A stretch of DNA of 64,000 nt from Leucogyrophana mollusca (Eukaryota; Basidiomycota; Agaricomycetes; Boletales), in assembly GCA_021014945.1 (NCBI GenBank), contig MU266370.1, positions 1 to 64,000 on the forward strand. The letters run 5' to 3'. Positions 1 through 9,466 of this stretch are shown in pieces; positions within the stretch are counted from its first letter, which is position 1, and each line of letters starts with the position of its first letter. Position numbers and translations under genes: made by a program. Under the pieces are notes generated by a model that was not told the origin of the DNA, ran no database searches, and saw nothing but the letters and a program-made list of their open reading frames with translations.

Positions 1-36
1 CCCCCCACCCCTCCCCACCCACCCCCACCCACACAG

Positions 37-170
37 GCTGCAAACTAACAAAACTCACCCAGGCGGACCTGAAGCGCCTCGGGCTGCCCGACGCCGCGGG
101 GGAGACGAAGCGCGCGGTGCTAAGGACGCCGCTGGAGTTTCCGCGGGCGAGGGTGAAGCGGCGGGGGTAG
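37..170 (+). CDS. 3' terminal exon of an unidentified gene (partial)
   Basis: An acceptor (cacacag) ends at 36 and an open frame runs from there to TAG at 168-170. It encodes about 43 residues containing KLTKLTQADLKRLGLP and ending EFPRARVKRRG. The C terminus is basic and would suit a nucleic-acid-binding or nuclear protein, but I do not recognise the family. The rest of the gene lies left of the window. A 25-bp piece of this exon (133-157) is repeated exactly at 236-260, just after the stop. The intron before the exon is extremely C-rich. The frame and stop are seen directly; that it is a real terminal exon is an inference. Confidence 0.5.
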
Positions 171-260
171 TGGGGGTTGGGAGGGGTGGGGTGAGGGAGG
201 GGTGGAGGGGTGCGGGGTGCGATTGAGTACGCCGGTGGAGTTTCCGCGGGCGAGGGTGAA
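133..260. repeat. 25-bp direct repeat, 133-157 and 236-260
   Basis: The 25-bp block starting tggagtttccgcgggcgagg occurs twice, once inside the terminal exon and once about 80 bp past its stop codon. This suggests a recent local duplication of the gene end. Confidence 0.8.
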
Positions 261-1142
261 ACAAAGGAAGGGAAGGGAAGGGAAGGAGGCATGCGGGGCG
301 GGTGATGCTGGGGCACCTTTGGCGTCTCCCAACCCAGGCCGGGCGGAGACGTAGCAGGCGGTGGGGCGTGCTGTGGTGTATTTGTATTCCTGTGGTCCCT
401 TGCCCGAATCCATCGCGTTGTCCGGTTCAATCACCTGGCTGTTGCGCGACCGAGGCGGAGTGATGATCGCGAGCCCGGGGTGCATAAGTATAAGCCCGGG
501 GCGCATAGGTACAAGTGCAGGGGCGCATGAGTACAAGGGGCGCATGGGTACGAGCATGAGTACAAGTACACGCACAAGCAACGAAGAGTCACTAGTAATA
601 GACAGCCCGTGACAGAACGTAGTATAGTAGCTACAAAGCGAGAAGACTCGGAAGGAACGTGAACGTGAACATGGGCTTTGTGGGATCTGGGGGGCTTGCA
701 CACCAACCTAGCTGCAGAGCCCGCACCCGACGACGTCTCGCCCTAGCTTGACGTCGAAGCCTCCCCCACACCGCCTCAGCCTCCAGACCCGATACACGAC
801 GAACCAACCCGCCCGGCGCGCCATCGATGATCGTCACCCCCTGTCCCCGCCCCTGTCCCCCTCTGCGCACCCGAGCGCCCTGTAGTCGAGAGCTTGTGCA
901 GTCGAGAGCATGGGTTCTGTGTGTAGGTGCTGGCTTGTGTTCTGTATGTGTAGGGTCGTAGTTGCTGGCGTGGGTTCTGTGCGTGCGTAGCTGCTGGCGT
1001 AGGTCCTGCGCTCGTACAGCCCCACCCGAGCGCACACCCCCATACCCTTTGTCCGTGGGTGTGCAGGGTACCTGTGGGGCGGAAGGTTCGTGCCCCACAT
1101 ACACCCTATCCCACACCACACCGACTACGACAAAAACCCAAG
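171..1142. other. GC-rich intergenic stretch with degenerate short repeats
   Basis: No convincing gene. At about 472-575 a unit of roughly 22 bp of the type gcgcatgagtacaag recurs four or more times with divergence. At 880-1010 there are several copies of a tgggttctgtgtgt-like word. Long open frames here are by-products of high GC content, since they change frame with no codon preference or homology. Confidence 0.5.
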
Positions 1143-2996
1143 CTACGACAAGAAATCAATCGGGTCCGGCTCCCCGTCGTCCTCCTCCGCGGGGCGCCGG
1201 ATGCGCGCGAGGACGGCGCGGGGCGGGCCTTTGGAGGGTTTTCGTTTGGTGGTGGGGTTGGGAGCGGCGGCGGGGTGCGGGTTGTTGTCGTCGTTCTCGC
1301 TGGGCTGGGACTTGGGCTGGGACTTGGGTTCGGGCTTGGGTTCGGGCTTGGGATTGGTGGGAGGCTCGGTGAGGGGCTGGGGTTTGGGGTTTGCCTTGGC
1401 CTTGGTGGTGGGCTCGGCCTTGGTCTCGGGCTCGGGCTGGGGGAGCTCAGGCTCAGGCTCAGGCTCGGTCTTGGGCTTGCTCTTAGGCTTGGACTTAGGC
1501 TTGCCCTTGGACTTATCCCCACCCGACTTCGGCGCAGGCTGCTTCGACCCCGAGGCTCTGACGCGCGCCCTCTTCAGGGGGGGCTCCGCGTCTGCGTTGT
1601 TCCCGTGGTCGCGTTCGTCCGTGTCCTTTGCGCCGTCCCCGTGGTCGCGTGCGTACTTTGCGCCAGCCTCGTGTTCGCGTGCGTCCTTTGTGCCGGCCTC
1701 GTCCTCGCCCTTTGCGTCGGCTTCGTCCTCGTCGTCTTCGGGAGGGGCGGGGTGTTTCGCGCGGTTAGTTTTCGGCTTGGGTTTGGGTTTGGCCTTGGTG
1801 GAGGGCTCAAGGGGCTCGGTGTGGGGCTCGGTGTGGGGCTCAGTGCGTAGCTCGGTGGGAGGCTTGGACTGGGACTCGGTGGGAGGCTCGGTGGGCTTGG
1901 TCTTGGTTTTGGTTTTGGGTTTGGTGGGAGGCTCGGGGGGCTCGGGGGAAAGACTAGGACCAGGACCAGGGGGAGCAGAGGGAGCAGCGGATGGCGGGCG
2001 CCGCGGCGCGTCGTACAGGAGGGGTTTTAGACTGCGCGTGCCGGTGTGTAGGGTGCTCGGCTCTGCGGTCTCGGGGTCGGGATCGGGGTTGGGGCGTTTG
2101 CGCTTCGTTGGAGTGGGTTTGGGTTTAGTCTTCGTCTTTGCCTTCGCTTTTGTAGTAGTTGTACTAGGCGGTTTGGGTTTTGTCTTGGCCTTTGCCTTTG
2201 TGCTCGTTGATTTGGCCTTCACGCCGTCGTCATCTGTGCACGGGTAGAGCTGGTTAGCTGATGGTGGGGGGTCGGTGTGGGTGTGATCTTACCTTGGTCC
2301 GCGTCTGTGTCCGCGTCTGAGAGGACGTACACGACGGGTTTGCGCGAGCGGGAGCGTTTTGCGGGAAGCGGGCTACGAGGAGCGGGATCGGAGGTGCCAG
2401 GAGTGGGATCGGGGCGAGACTTTGTGGTACCAGGAGCGGGATCGGGCTTTTTGCTGCCAGGAGCGGGACGGGACTTTGTGGACTCGGACTTGGCGGCCCT
2501 GGAAGTCCTGGCTTTCTTGGCAGCAGGGGGCGAGTGCTGGAGGTCTGAGTCTGAGTGTGGGTCCTCGGGGTGTTTTCGCTTGGGTTTAGGTTTGGTTTTG
2601 GGCTTAGGTTTTGTGGTGGTGATAGACTTGGTGGTAGGTGTGGTGGTAGTTGTGGTGGTGGTAGGGATTGATGTGGCTTTAGATTGAGCGCTGTGGGGGT
2701 CGTCGTCTGGGTGGTAGAGTGAGCGGGTGTGGTGACTGTGATTCAGCGGGAGAGGGACGTACGAGTGCGCTTTGCGGCGGCCTTGGAGGGAGATTCGCCG
2801 GAGACGGTGCGTGCGAGGAGGATGTCTCGGAGTGTGTTCGTGGTGGAGGGCACGAATGCGCTGCTCGTCGTGTCAGTGCGCTGCTCTTGCCGGCGTGATT
2901 AATTCAGTTTACTTACCCTCCGCGGTCTCTGAACCTGGCCTGCTGGCGCTGTATCCGCTGTGCACGGCTCTCCTCCACGTTCATCCACGTCGCCAT
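1143..2996 (-). CDS. Disordered Lys/Pro-rich protein, unidentified family
   Basis: Four exons on the minus strand: 2996-2917, 2860-2763, 2706-2293 and 2233-1143, with introns of 56, 56 and 59 bp whose phases all match. The product is about 560 residues. Its N terminus (MATWMNVEESRAQRIQ, then RFRDRGGAFVPS and LRDILLARTVSGESPSK) looks like a short conserved motif. The rest is low complexity: KPKPK, TEPPTES and PEPKPEPK runs, an acidic DDEDEADAKGEDE patch and several basic KRARV or KRKRP clusters that could act as nuclear signals. I do not recognise the family and infer only a disordered, probably nuclear protein. It is transcribed divergently from the DUF1365 gene, with start codons 82 bp apart. 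The ATG at 2996 is the first in frame and lies close to a shared promoter. Confidence 0.7.
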
Positions 2997-3078
2997 AAAG
3001 TACGCGTGATAACACGTGATCGTCTCAATTTGAATGTGGCTTCTTGTTTACGTAAACATATATAGGGACTGGCCAGCG
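2997..3078. promoter_or_regulatory. Compact bidirectional promoter
   Basis: 82 bp separate the two divergent start codons. The interval holds a palindromic CACGTG at 3013-3018, the classic bHLH (E-box) site, and a TATA-like catatatagg at about 3057-3065 orientated toward the plus-strand gene. The motifs are seen; their function is inferred. Confidence 0.5.
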
Positions 3079-6000
3079 ATGAAAGTGAGACAGTCGACGA
3101 TGGCGACGCTCCTCGACGCCGCCGTCTCCCTCGCATGCATCCACGCCGCCTACCGCCTCTATAATTACTCCCCCCCGGCACCACCAGCGCCGCCCCCCGG
3201 CGCCGCCACGGCGTACATCCTCGAAAACCACGTCACGCACGCCCGGCTCCTCCCCGCACACGCCCGCCACGCCTTCTCCTACCCCACCCTCTCCCTCCTC
3301 GTCGCCCTCAAAGCCCTCCCGCACGCCGCACTCGACCTCCCCCTCCCCCTCGGCCGCGCCCTCCCGCTCTTCCGCTCCGGCTCCGCCCGCGCCGTGCTCG
3401 GCCTCCGCCCGGGTGCGTATCTCGGCGACGGGCCGGGCACGATTCTCGAGAAGCTGAGGCGGGTGATTGGGGAGCGCGGGTGGTGTGGGGGGGAGGTGTG
3501 CGACGCGTGGATGATGACTATGCCGAGCTATTTTGGGTTTGAGGGGATTAACCCGCTCACTGTGTACTACGCGTACCGCCGGGCTGCCTCGGAGCGCCTC
3601 GGCGGCCAGGGCGAACTCGAACTGTGGATCGTCGTGCTCGAGGTACGTCCCTTTCTTTCCTGCTGCAAACTCATCGGTGCTGACGCATTCCTCTGTCATC
3701 CCCTGACGCGCTCCCTTTGCCGTTCTCTTCCCTTTGGCGGGACTCCTACCGACACTCACTGTTTGCGCGTACACACCCGCCCAAATAAAAAAAAGGTGCA
3801 CAACACCTTCGGCGAGGGACACGTCTACATCCTCGAGGTCGGCCGCGCGGAGGATCCCGGGGTGCCAAGCGGGTGCGTCCTTTCTTTCTTTCCTTCCTTC
3901 CCACCTGGTGTGTTACTTGATGCGTTGGTCGGCGCGTTGGTGTGCGTTGGGGTGTGTGTCCGTTTCTCGACTTGCTTGCATGTCCCCTGCTCGAATTGAT
4001 TGCATGTTCCCTTCTCGCCTTGCTTGCATATGCGCTTCTCGATTTGCGTGCAAAGCGCATTTCTCGATTCGAGTACACAGGCGGTCGCAGCCTTGGATGC
4101 ATGTGCGTTTCTCCCCTCGGCGCATTCGCATTCGCGTTCCCCGCCGCGTCGAGTGCGATTCCCGGCCCCCGTTTCCTTTTCCCATTCCCTTTGATTTCCC
4201 ATCCCCCTTGTTTTCCACCGCCCCCTTGATTTCCACCACCCCTTGGTCCCCCCCTTGGTCTCTCCTTTAAATCCCTCCTTTAAATCACTCCTTCATCCAC
4301 GCCCCCCCTTCCCTCCCAACCAACCACACACTAACCCCCTCCCAAAAAACACGCAGATACACCCACCAATGGACCTTCCCCCGCGCGTTCTTCGTCTCCC
4401 CGTTCAACGACCGCTCGGGGACGTACACCGTCGCTGTGCGCGCACCGTCACATCCGCCGCCGCCGTCACTGTACGCGTCCCTGTTCCCGTCACAGGAGCG
4501 TGCGCTGCCTGGGGCTGGAGCTGAAGTGGGGGTTGGGGGTGGGGATGGGGTAGGAACAGGGACTGAGGTAAGGACTGAGACGCGTGCACCCCGCCCGATG
4601 GTGCGCATCCACCTGCACACCGACCCCCCCGCAAGCTCCGACGTGTCCACGCCGACGCCCCCCGCGCCCGCGCCGAGGCTGAAGCTGACGGCCCTCCTCC
4701 GCCCGTACCGCTCCACACCCTTCTTGTTCCCGTCCCACTCCCCTTCACCCTCTCCTTCTCCATTACCTTCGCCTTCTCCTTCCTCATCACCTTCCCCGCC
4801 TCCTCACTTCCACGCTGCCCCTCCTCACAACGCTGATCACAACGCCGCCCTCAATCACACGCCCCCACCCCCCACACCACCCCCATCCCCCCTCCCCCTC
4901 CTCGCCGCCCTCCTCCGGCACCCCCTCGCGCTCCTCCTCTCCCTCCCGCGCATCCTCCTCCAGGCGAGCGTGCTGCACTACCGGCGCGGGCTGAGGGTGT
5001 TTGCGAGGCCTGAGCCGGGGATTGTTCGGTCGGGTATGGGTGCGTCCAGGTTGACGTTCACGGATGCGTTGGCACCTGACAACGCGCCCACGGGTCCAAC
5101 CCCACCACAAAACACGACCACGAACACAAACACGCACCACCCACCGGCAGACACGCTCATCCACCAGCGCCCCTCCGCCCTGCAGCGCTTCGCGCGTGCG
5201 CGCGTGCATGCGCTCCTCCGGGGCGCGGGTGTGTGTGTGGTGGTGAGGGAGGGCGGGGGGGAGGTGCTGGTGTTGGGGAGTGTGGATGAGATTGGGGTAA
5301 AGGGGGCAGGTGCAGATGGGGTAGTGGCGGATAGGGTTGGGGTAAAGGAAACAGGTGGAGCTGGGATACGGGAAACGAGTGCAGGTGGAATTGGGATCAA
5401 GGAAACACACCCGCGCACGCTGACCCTAACACTCGCCCCGCGCTTCTACGGGCTCGCGCTCGCGTGTCCGTCCCCGCGCCTGCTGCTGGCGGTCGCGCGC
5501 GGGGAGGGGGTGTGTGTGCTTGGGGGCGGTGGTGTGGGTGCGGGTACGGGCGGGGGTGGGGGTGGGGGTGTAAGTGGAGGAGGGGAAAGACGAGGGGAGA
5601 GGCAAGGGGAGAGGCGGGGGGAAAGACAAGGGGAAGGGGAAGGGGAGCAAGAGGCGCTGTTTTTGGAGGTGTTCGGAGGCGGGGGCGGGAAACGCAACAC
5701 CCAGCCCCTCCGTTTGTCCCTCCCGCAGCGCATCCGCATCGCCCTCCTCGGCCTCCCGCCCTCGGTGCTCGGCGACGTCCCGGCTGTGCACCCGCTTGAT
5801 GGGTGGGGTGTGTATGGCTCGACTGGGGTTGCCGTTGTCCCAACCGCCGCGGCGACCGGCACTGTATCAACTGCCACTGCCGCCGCCGCCACTACTACCA
5901 TCGCCACTGGCACGACCTCGACCCACACCGATACTACCGGAACGACCGGCACTTCGGTCCCCCCAAGCCCATTAGCCACCCCCGCGCCCCCCGCCTTGCG

Positions 6001-6241
6001 AGTCGTCTACGCGAACCTCGCGCCCCCCGCCTTCGTGCTCGCGAACCTCGCCGCCGTGTGTGCGCTCCTCGCTCTCGACGCGCTCGAGTGTGCGTTCTTC
6101 CGCGCGGTTGGGGCGCGGTTCGTGCGCGGGGAGGAGCCGTGGGGGGTGTGGGAGAGGGGGGTGAGGGGGTGTGGGGGGTTGGGGGTAGTGGGGGGGATGG
6201 AGGTGGAGAGTCATAAGGGAGACATGTTGTTCGAAAAGTAA
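3079..6241 (+). CDS. DUF1365 domain protein
   Basis: Three exons: 3079-3642, 3796-3872 and 4357-6241, about 841 residues. The order of features matches DUF1365 (COG3496): a short hydrophobic N-terminal segment (residues about 8-30), the ENHVTHARLLP and HAFSYPTL motifs, then YFGFEGINPLTVYYAYR, VVLEVHNTFGEGHVYIL across the first junction, FPRAFFVSPFNDRSGTY across the second, and VRIHLHTD. The biochemical role of DUF1365 is not established. Bacterial members often sit beside lipid or fatty-acid modification genes, so a membrane-lipid role is possible. The last exon contains long Ser/Pro-, Gly- and Arg/Gly-rich insertions, which make the protein far longer than bacterial members (about 250 residues). 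An alternative start is the in-frame ATG at 3100. The second intron is unusually long (484 bp) and contains a 24-bp repeat. Confidence 0.8.
3964..4074 (+). repeat. 24-bp tandem repeat inside an intron
   Basis: Four and a half diverged units of exactly 24 bp (3964-3987, 3988-4011, 4012-4035, 4036-4059, then a partial one). Each starts ttctcga or tgctcga and contains ttgcttgca or a variant. They lie in the 484-bp second intron of the DUF1365 gene and account for part of its length. Confidence 0.75.
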
Positions 6242-6919
6242 AAGTACGACCGGGGAGTAAGTTAGTTTGGATGTGTTTGTGTTTGTACTTTGCGGGGGAA
6301 GGCTGGTTGGGCGTTAATGATCGTCATCGTGCTTGCGCGCTTATGGGTTGGTGTGGAGTGGACGCTTGATACCGACGCCGTGTCCCCGTACTTGTGCGGC
6401 TCGTGGTGCCCTTTGGCGGCGATTGCTCGGGGTCAGATGTGGACGTCCACCTCTGCGATTTGAGGGCCCATGGGGTGACTTCAACCCCGATGTTACGGGG
6501 CAACACTCGATGCTGGACTCGAGGCGAGACTTTCAAAGCGAAAGCGGGCCTTGGATGCACTCACTCCAGAGCCACACGGGTATGGGTATGGGGAAGTCGA
6601 ACTCAGGACCTAGAGGTGCGGTCTACGAAATAAGCCCCTGAGATGGTGATCACTCGCCCTGGTGGCTCGAGGGGAGTGGGCGTAGATGGACGAAGATCGT
6701 ACCGCGGACAAACGAACATCGCATCGCGGACAGTCCAACATCGCACCGTGGACAGTCGAACATCGCCTCTAATCGCGAGCAGACAGCCCACGCTGATCCA
6801 GGGATACATTTATCATTTATGATTACTTACATACATACAACAGTTCTGCTTCGGGTCGGATGTAACTTCCTCTCGCCACGAAAAGTCCGAGGGCGTGGTG
6901 CTGTTCGTGGGTCTGGAGA
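6242..6919. other. Intergenic region between convergent genes, with a 22-bp tandem repeat
   Basis: The region lies between the stops of the DUF1365 and PP28 genes. The only structure I see is a tandem array at 6691-6767: three 22-bp units of the type cgaacatcgcatcgcggaca and an 11-bp partial fourth. Open frames here lack any family signal. Confidence 0.6.
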
Positions 6920-7910
6920 TCAGACACGCTTCCCGGCGGCGGCAGCCTTCTTCTTGGCTTCTATTTCTGCGGTTTTGGCTGTGGAGTAAGACGTTGTGTG
7001 AGTGGCTGCGTTGTGGGGTGTGTTGAGATATAGGACGCACCATCGGCTTCGGCCTTCCTCTTCGCCTGCGCTGCTTCACGCTCGGCGCGGATCTTCTGCA
7101 GGCGGGCGAGGTCGGACTTGGCTTCGTCCGTCTTTCCCGCTAGATGGAGCTGCAATACCACGCATGAGCATAAACGATCCACCACCAGCGGCGCACAAAG
7201 CGAGAAAGGACAGAAACACGTAGTCACAGATGGACAAATGGATGGGTGCATCACCTTCCAATACCGGTCCTTCGCGTCCTGCTTCTCCTTCGCCTCGCGT
7301 TCCCGCCGGCTCAGCTCCTTCGGCGCGCCGAGATCGGAGATCTTGAGCTTCTTCTCGACGTGGTTCGGGTTGATGAGGTCTTCGTCCTCGTCCGAGCCGT
7401 CTGACCCGGCGGCGTCTTTGGCTTTCTTGGCGCCCTGTTTCTTCTTGAGCTCGCGTCGCTCGGCGCGGGTGAGCTCGGGCTGCGCGCTCCCCCCGGCGGG
7501 TGCCTCCTCTTCCTCCTCTTCTTCCTCCTCGTCTTCCTCTTCCTCTTCTTCCTCATCGTCCTCGTCCTCGTCGTCCTCGTCCCCGTCCTTCTTGCGCGCC
7601 CTACACAGATGATAGATCGGGCATCATCAGATTCGCAGGTCTGCCATCTGAGCTACAGCCGCAGCCGCCCCGCACCATCGCTTGTCCGTAGACACCGCCG
7701 TCCCGTTCTCGTCTATGACCAAATGTTTGCTGCCCGCCGTTGATCAGCGCCGATCGCCCGCCATCGAGTTTGGGGGGCGTCCTCACCTGAAGTTCCGCCC
7801 GCCACCGCGCTTGAGCTTGAATTTGCCTGCGCAGCATCGAATCGGGGTCAGTGTGGGGCGGTATGGGTGGGTGAAAGGGGGGGCGTGGGCTCACCTGTGC
7901 CGCGGACCAT
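6920..7910 (-). CDS. PP28/PDAP1-like phosphoprotein (casein kinase substrate family)
   Basis: Five exons: 7910-7895, 7826-7787, 7600-7255, 7149-7041 and 6966-6920, giving 185 residues. The start [18 protein letters not shown] and the core [24 protein letters not shown] followed by [14 protein letters not shown] are the signatures of the 28 kDa heat- and acid-stable phosphoprotein family (Pfam PP28). Between them lie an uninterrupted Asp/Glu stretch (residues about 22-46) and a basic [12 protein letters not shown] patch. The first exon codes for only five residues and one extra base. The protein is predicted to be soluble and largely helical or disordered. Its role in fungi is poorly defined; in animals the family binds PDGF and affects translation and growth signalling. 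The gene is divergent from the NDUFA6-like gene, with 196 bp between start codons. Confidence 0.9.
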
Positions 7911-8106
7911 CGTCTGTGCTTTATGTAGTGTTGTGTGGAGTGCTGGAGTGGAGAGGAGAGGAGAGAGACAAAGGCGGAGGGGATAAGGATAAGATAACTA
8001 TTATTGCTTGACTCAGACGCAAGTACCACCAAAAAGCTGTGCAAAGCTTCCCAAAGCGGCCACGACCCGAGCCGACCGCACCCATTTCCGCACACCCACC
8101 ACCACC

Positions 8107-8672
8107 ATGACCACCATCCCCTCCCGCCTCTCAAAAGTGACCCGGCTCTCAAGCAGCCCCCAGGAGGCGCGCCAACGCGCCATAAGCCTCTACCGCGCCT
8201 GGTGCCGCTCCGTGCGCCGTTCCCCACCTGTATCCGTGGCGCCGTACTGACTTACTGACTGGCTGGCTGATTGGCTGACTGCCGCACGGCACGCAGGCGC
8301 CCGAGGTCGTCTCGCTGTACGCGCTGAGCGTCTCCCCCGCGTACGTCCGGGCCGCAATCCGTCAAAAGTTCGAGCAGAACCGCTATGTCACGGACCCGCG
8401 CGCGGTGGAGGTGCTGCTGCTGAAGGGCCAGCAGGACCTGCAGGAGACGCTGAATTGCTGGAAGCAGACGGACCATGTTATGGGGATTTTGCTGAAGGAC
8501 GAGCGCAGGCCGCAGCGGACGTTTTTGCAGAAGTTTTATGAGGGTGCGTGGGTTTTTCTTCTTTGCTGGTGGTGTGCGTGGGGTGCTGAGATGTGCTGGG
8601 ATTTTTTTGGTTTTGCTTTGTTCAGGTCGGGACGAGGACGCGGTGCTTCCTGCGGCGTCGGGGGTCGTGTAG
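8107..8672 (+). CDS. NDUFA6-like LYR subunit of mitochondrial complex I
   Basis: Three exons: 8107-8211, 8297-8543 and 8626-8672, giving 132 residues. The LYR motif (ISLYRAW, residues about 26-32) is followed by APEVVSLYALSVSPAYV, IRQKFEQNRYVTDPRAV and a C-terminal LKGQQDLQETLN with QRTFLQKFYEG. This is the order and size of NDUFA6 (B14), the LYR-family accessory subunit that binds the mitochondrial acyl carrier protein on the peripheral arm of NADH:ubiquinone oxidoreductase. The first donor could be GTGCGC at 8212, chosen because it gives CRSAPEVV as in homologues, or a GT 18 bp further on; both stay in frame. Confidence 0.88.
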
Positions 8673-9466
8673 ATGCAGACTTGTGCTTTGGTCATCGTAG
8701 AACGCAATTCAAATTCAGCGGTTTGCACTCTGACACGGCTTGTTGACACTGTCTACCTCGAGGGGGAGTTTTACACACAGGGCACACGTAGATCCTGGAT
8801 GGACGACGCACTTGCTCGGAAGCCATTTGGATTGCCGGAGGCTGAGGGGAATGTCCATGCCACTTCATTTGCGAGATCGTGCAGCTCCGGTGATCAGCAA
8901 GGTCGCAGTCATAGAAATATGACACGGCACAATTTCATGTACTACACGCCACACCACCACCACAGCCCGAGAAGACCGAGATGCTCCGCAGAGGGCTTCT
9001 CGGACATGCCGCACCCACATTTATTGATCGTGCAGCCCGGCGGCAGCACTATGATTACCGCAGCGCACAGTACTGCGGGTTCTTCATTAGTAGGTGGCAG
9101 ACTAACAGGGATCAAATCTGACAGCGCGACACGTTTGACAGGGCCACTCCTTACTAGCAGTTGTTGATGTCTGTTCTCCGGACCTGGCACGATTGGACGA
9201 TTACGAGTCTACGACGAACCTGACGAGCTTATGAGCCCTTGATGTCACTATCTGCCAATGAGCTCCTAGTCTTCCTCAGATGTGCTGATCACAGCTACTC
9301 GGTTCCGGGTGGTTGCCTTGCAATTACCATGAGTACCATCTGCGGAACTCATGCATACCTATCGTTGCGCAAAACATGCAGCCTATGTGGATAACTGACC
9401 CCTTGTCCCAGAGTCCATATAAGGAGGGTGGCAGCAAGGATCCCCATACACCACCCTCTGTGTCTC
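8673..9466. other. Intergenic region, no gene seen
   Basis: Short open frames on both strands show no family resemblance or plausible splicing. The GC content drops here from the very high level of the first 8 kb toward that of the rest of the window. A TATA-like catataagg lies at about 9417-9425, 40-50 bp before the next start codon. Confidence 0.5.

Noticed and set aside
472..575. Short spaced repeats as a possible CRISPR array
   Set aside because: Units are diverged and contiguous without distinct spacers, and the sequence is eukaryotic.
1059..2247. Long plus-strand open frames of 263 and 385 codons opposite the K/P-rich gene
   Set aside because: They read as Gly/Leu/Val/Ser polymers, the mirror of the K/P/E codons on the other strand. 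Only the minus strand gives consistent splicing and a natural N terminus.
7620..7680. tRNA-like words (tagctcagatggcag and tgcgaatct) on the minus strand inside a PP28 intron
   Set aside because: The distance between the D-arm-like and T-arm-like words is far too short for an anticodon arm, and the D stem does not pair. Most likely chance.
8692..8925. Minus-strand frame with a CPVCKTPP zinc-finger-like word
   Set aside because: Only one cysteine pair is present, with no partner ligands and no start or splice context.
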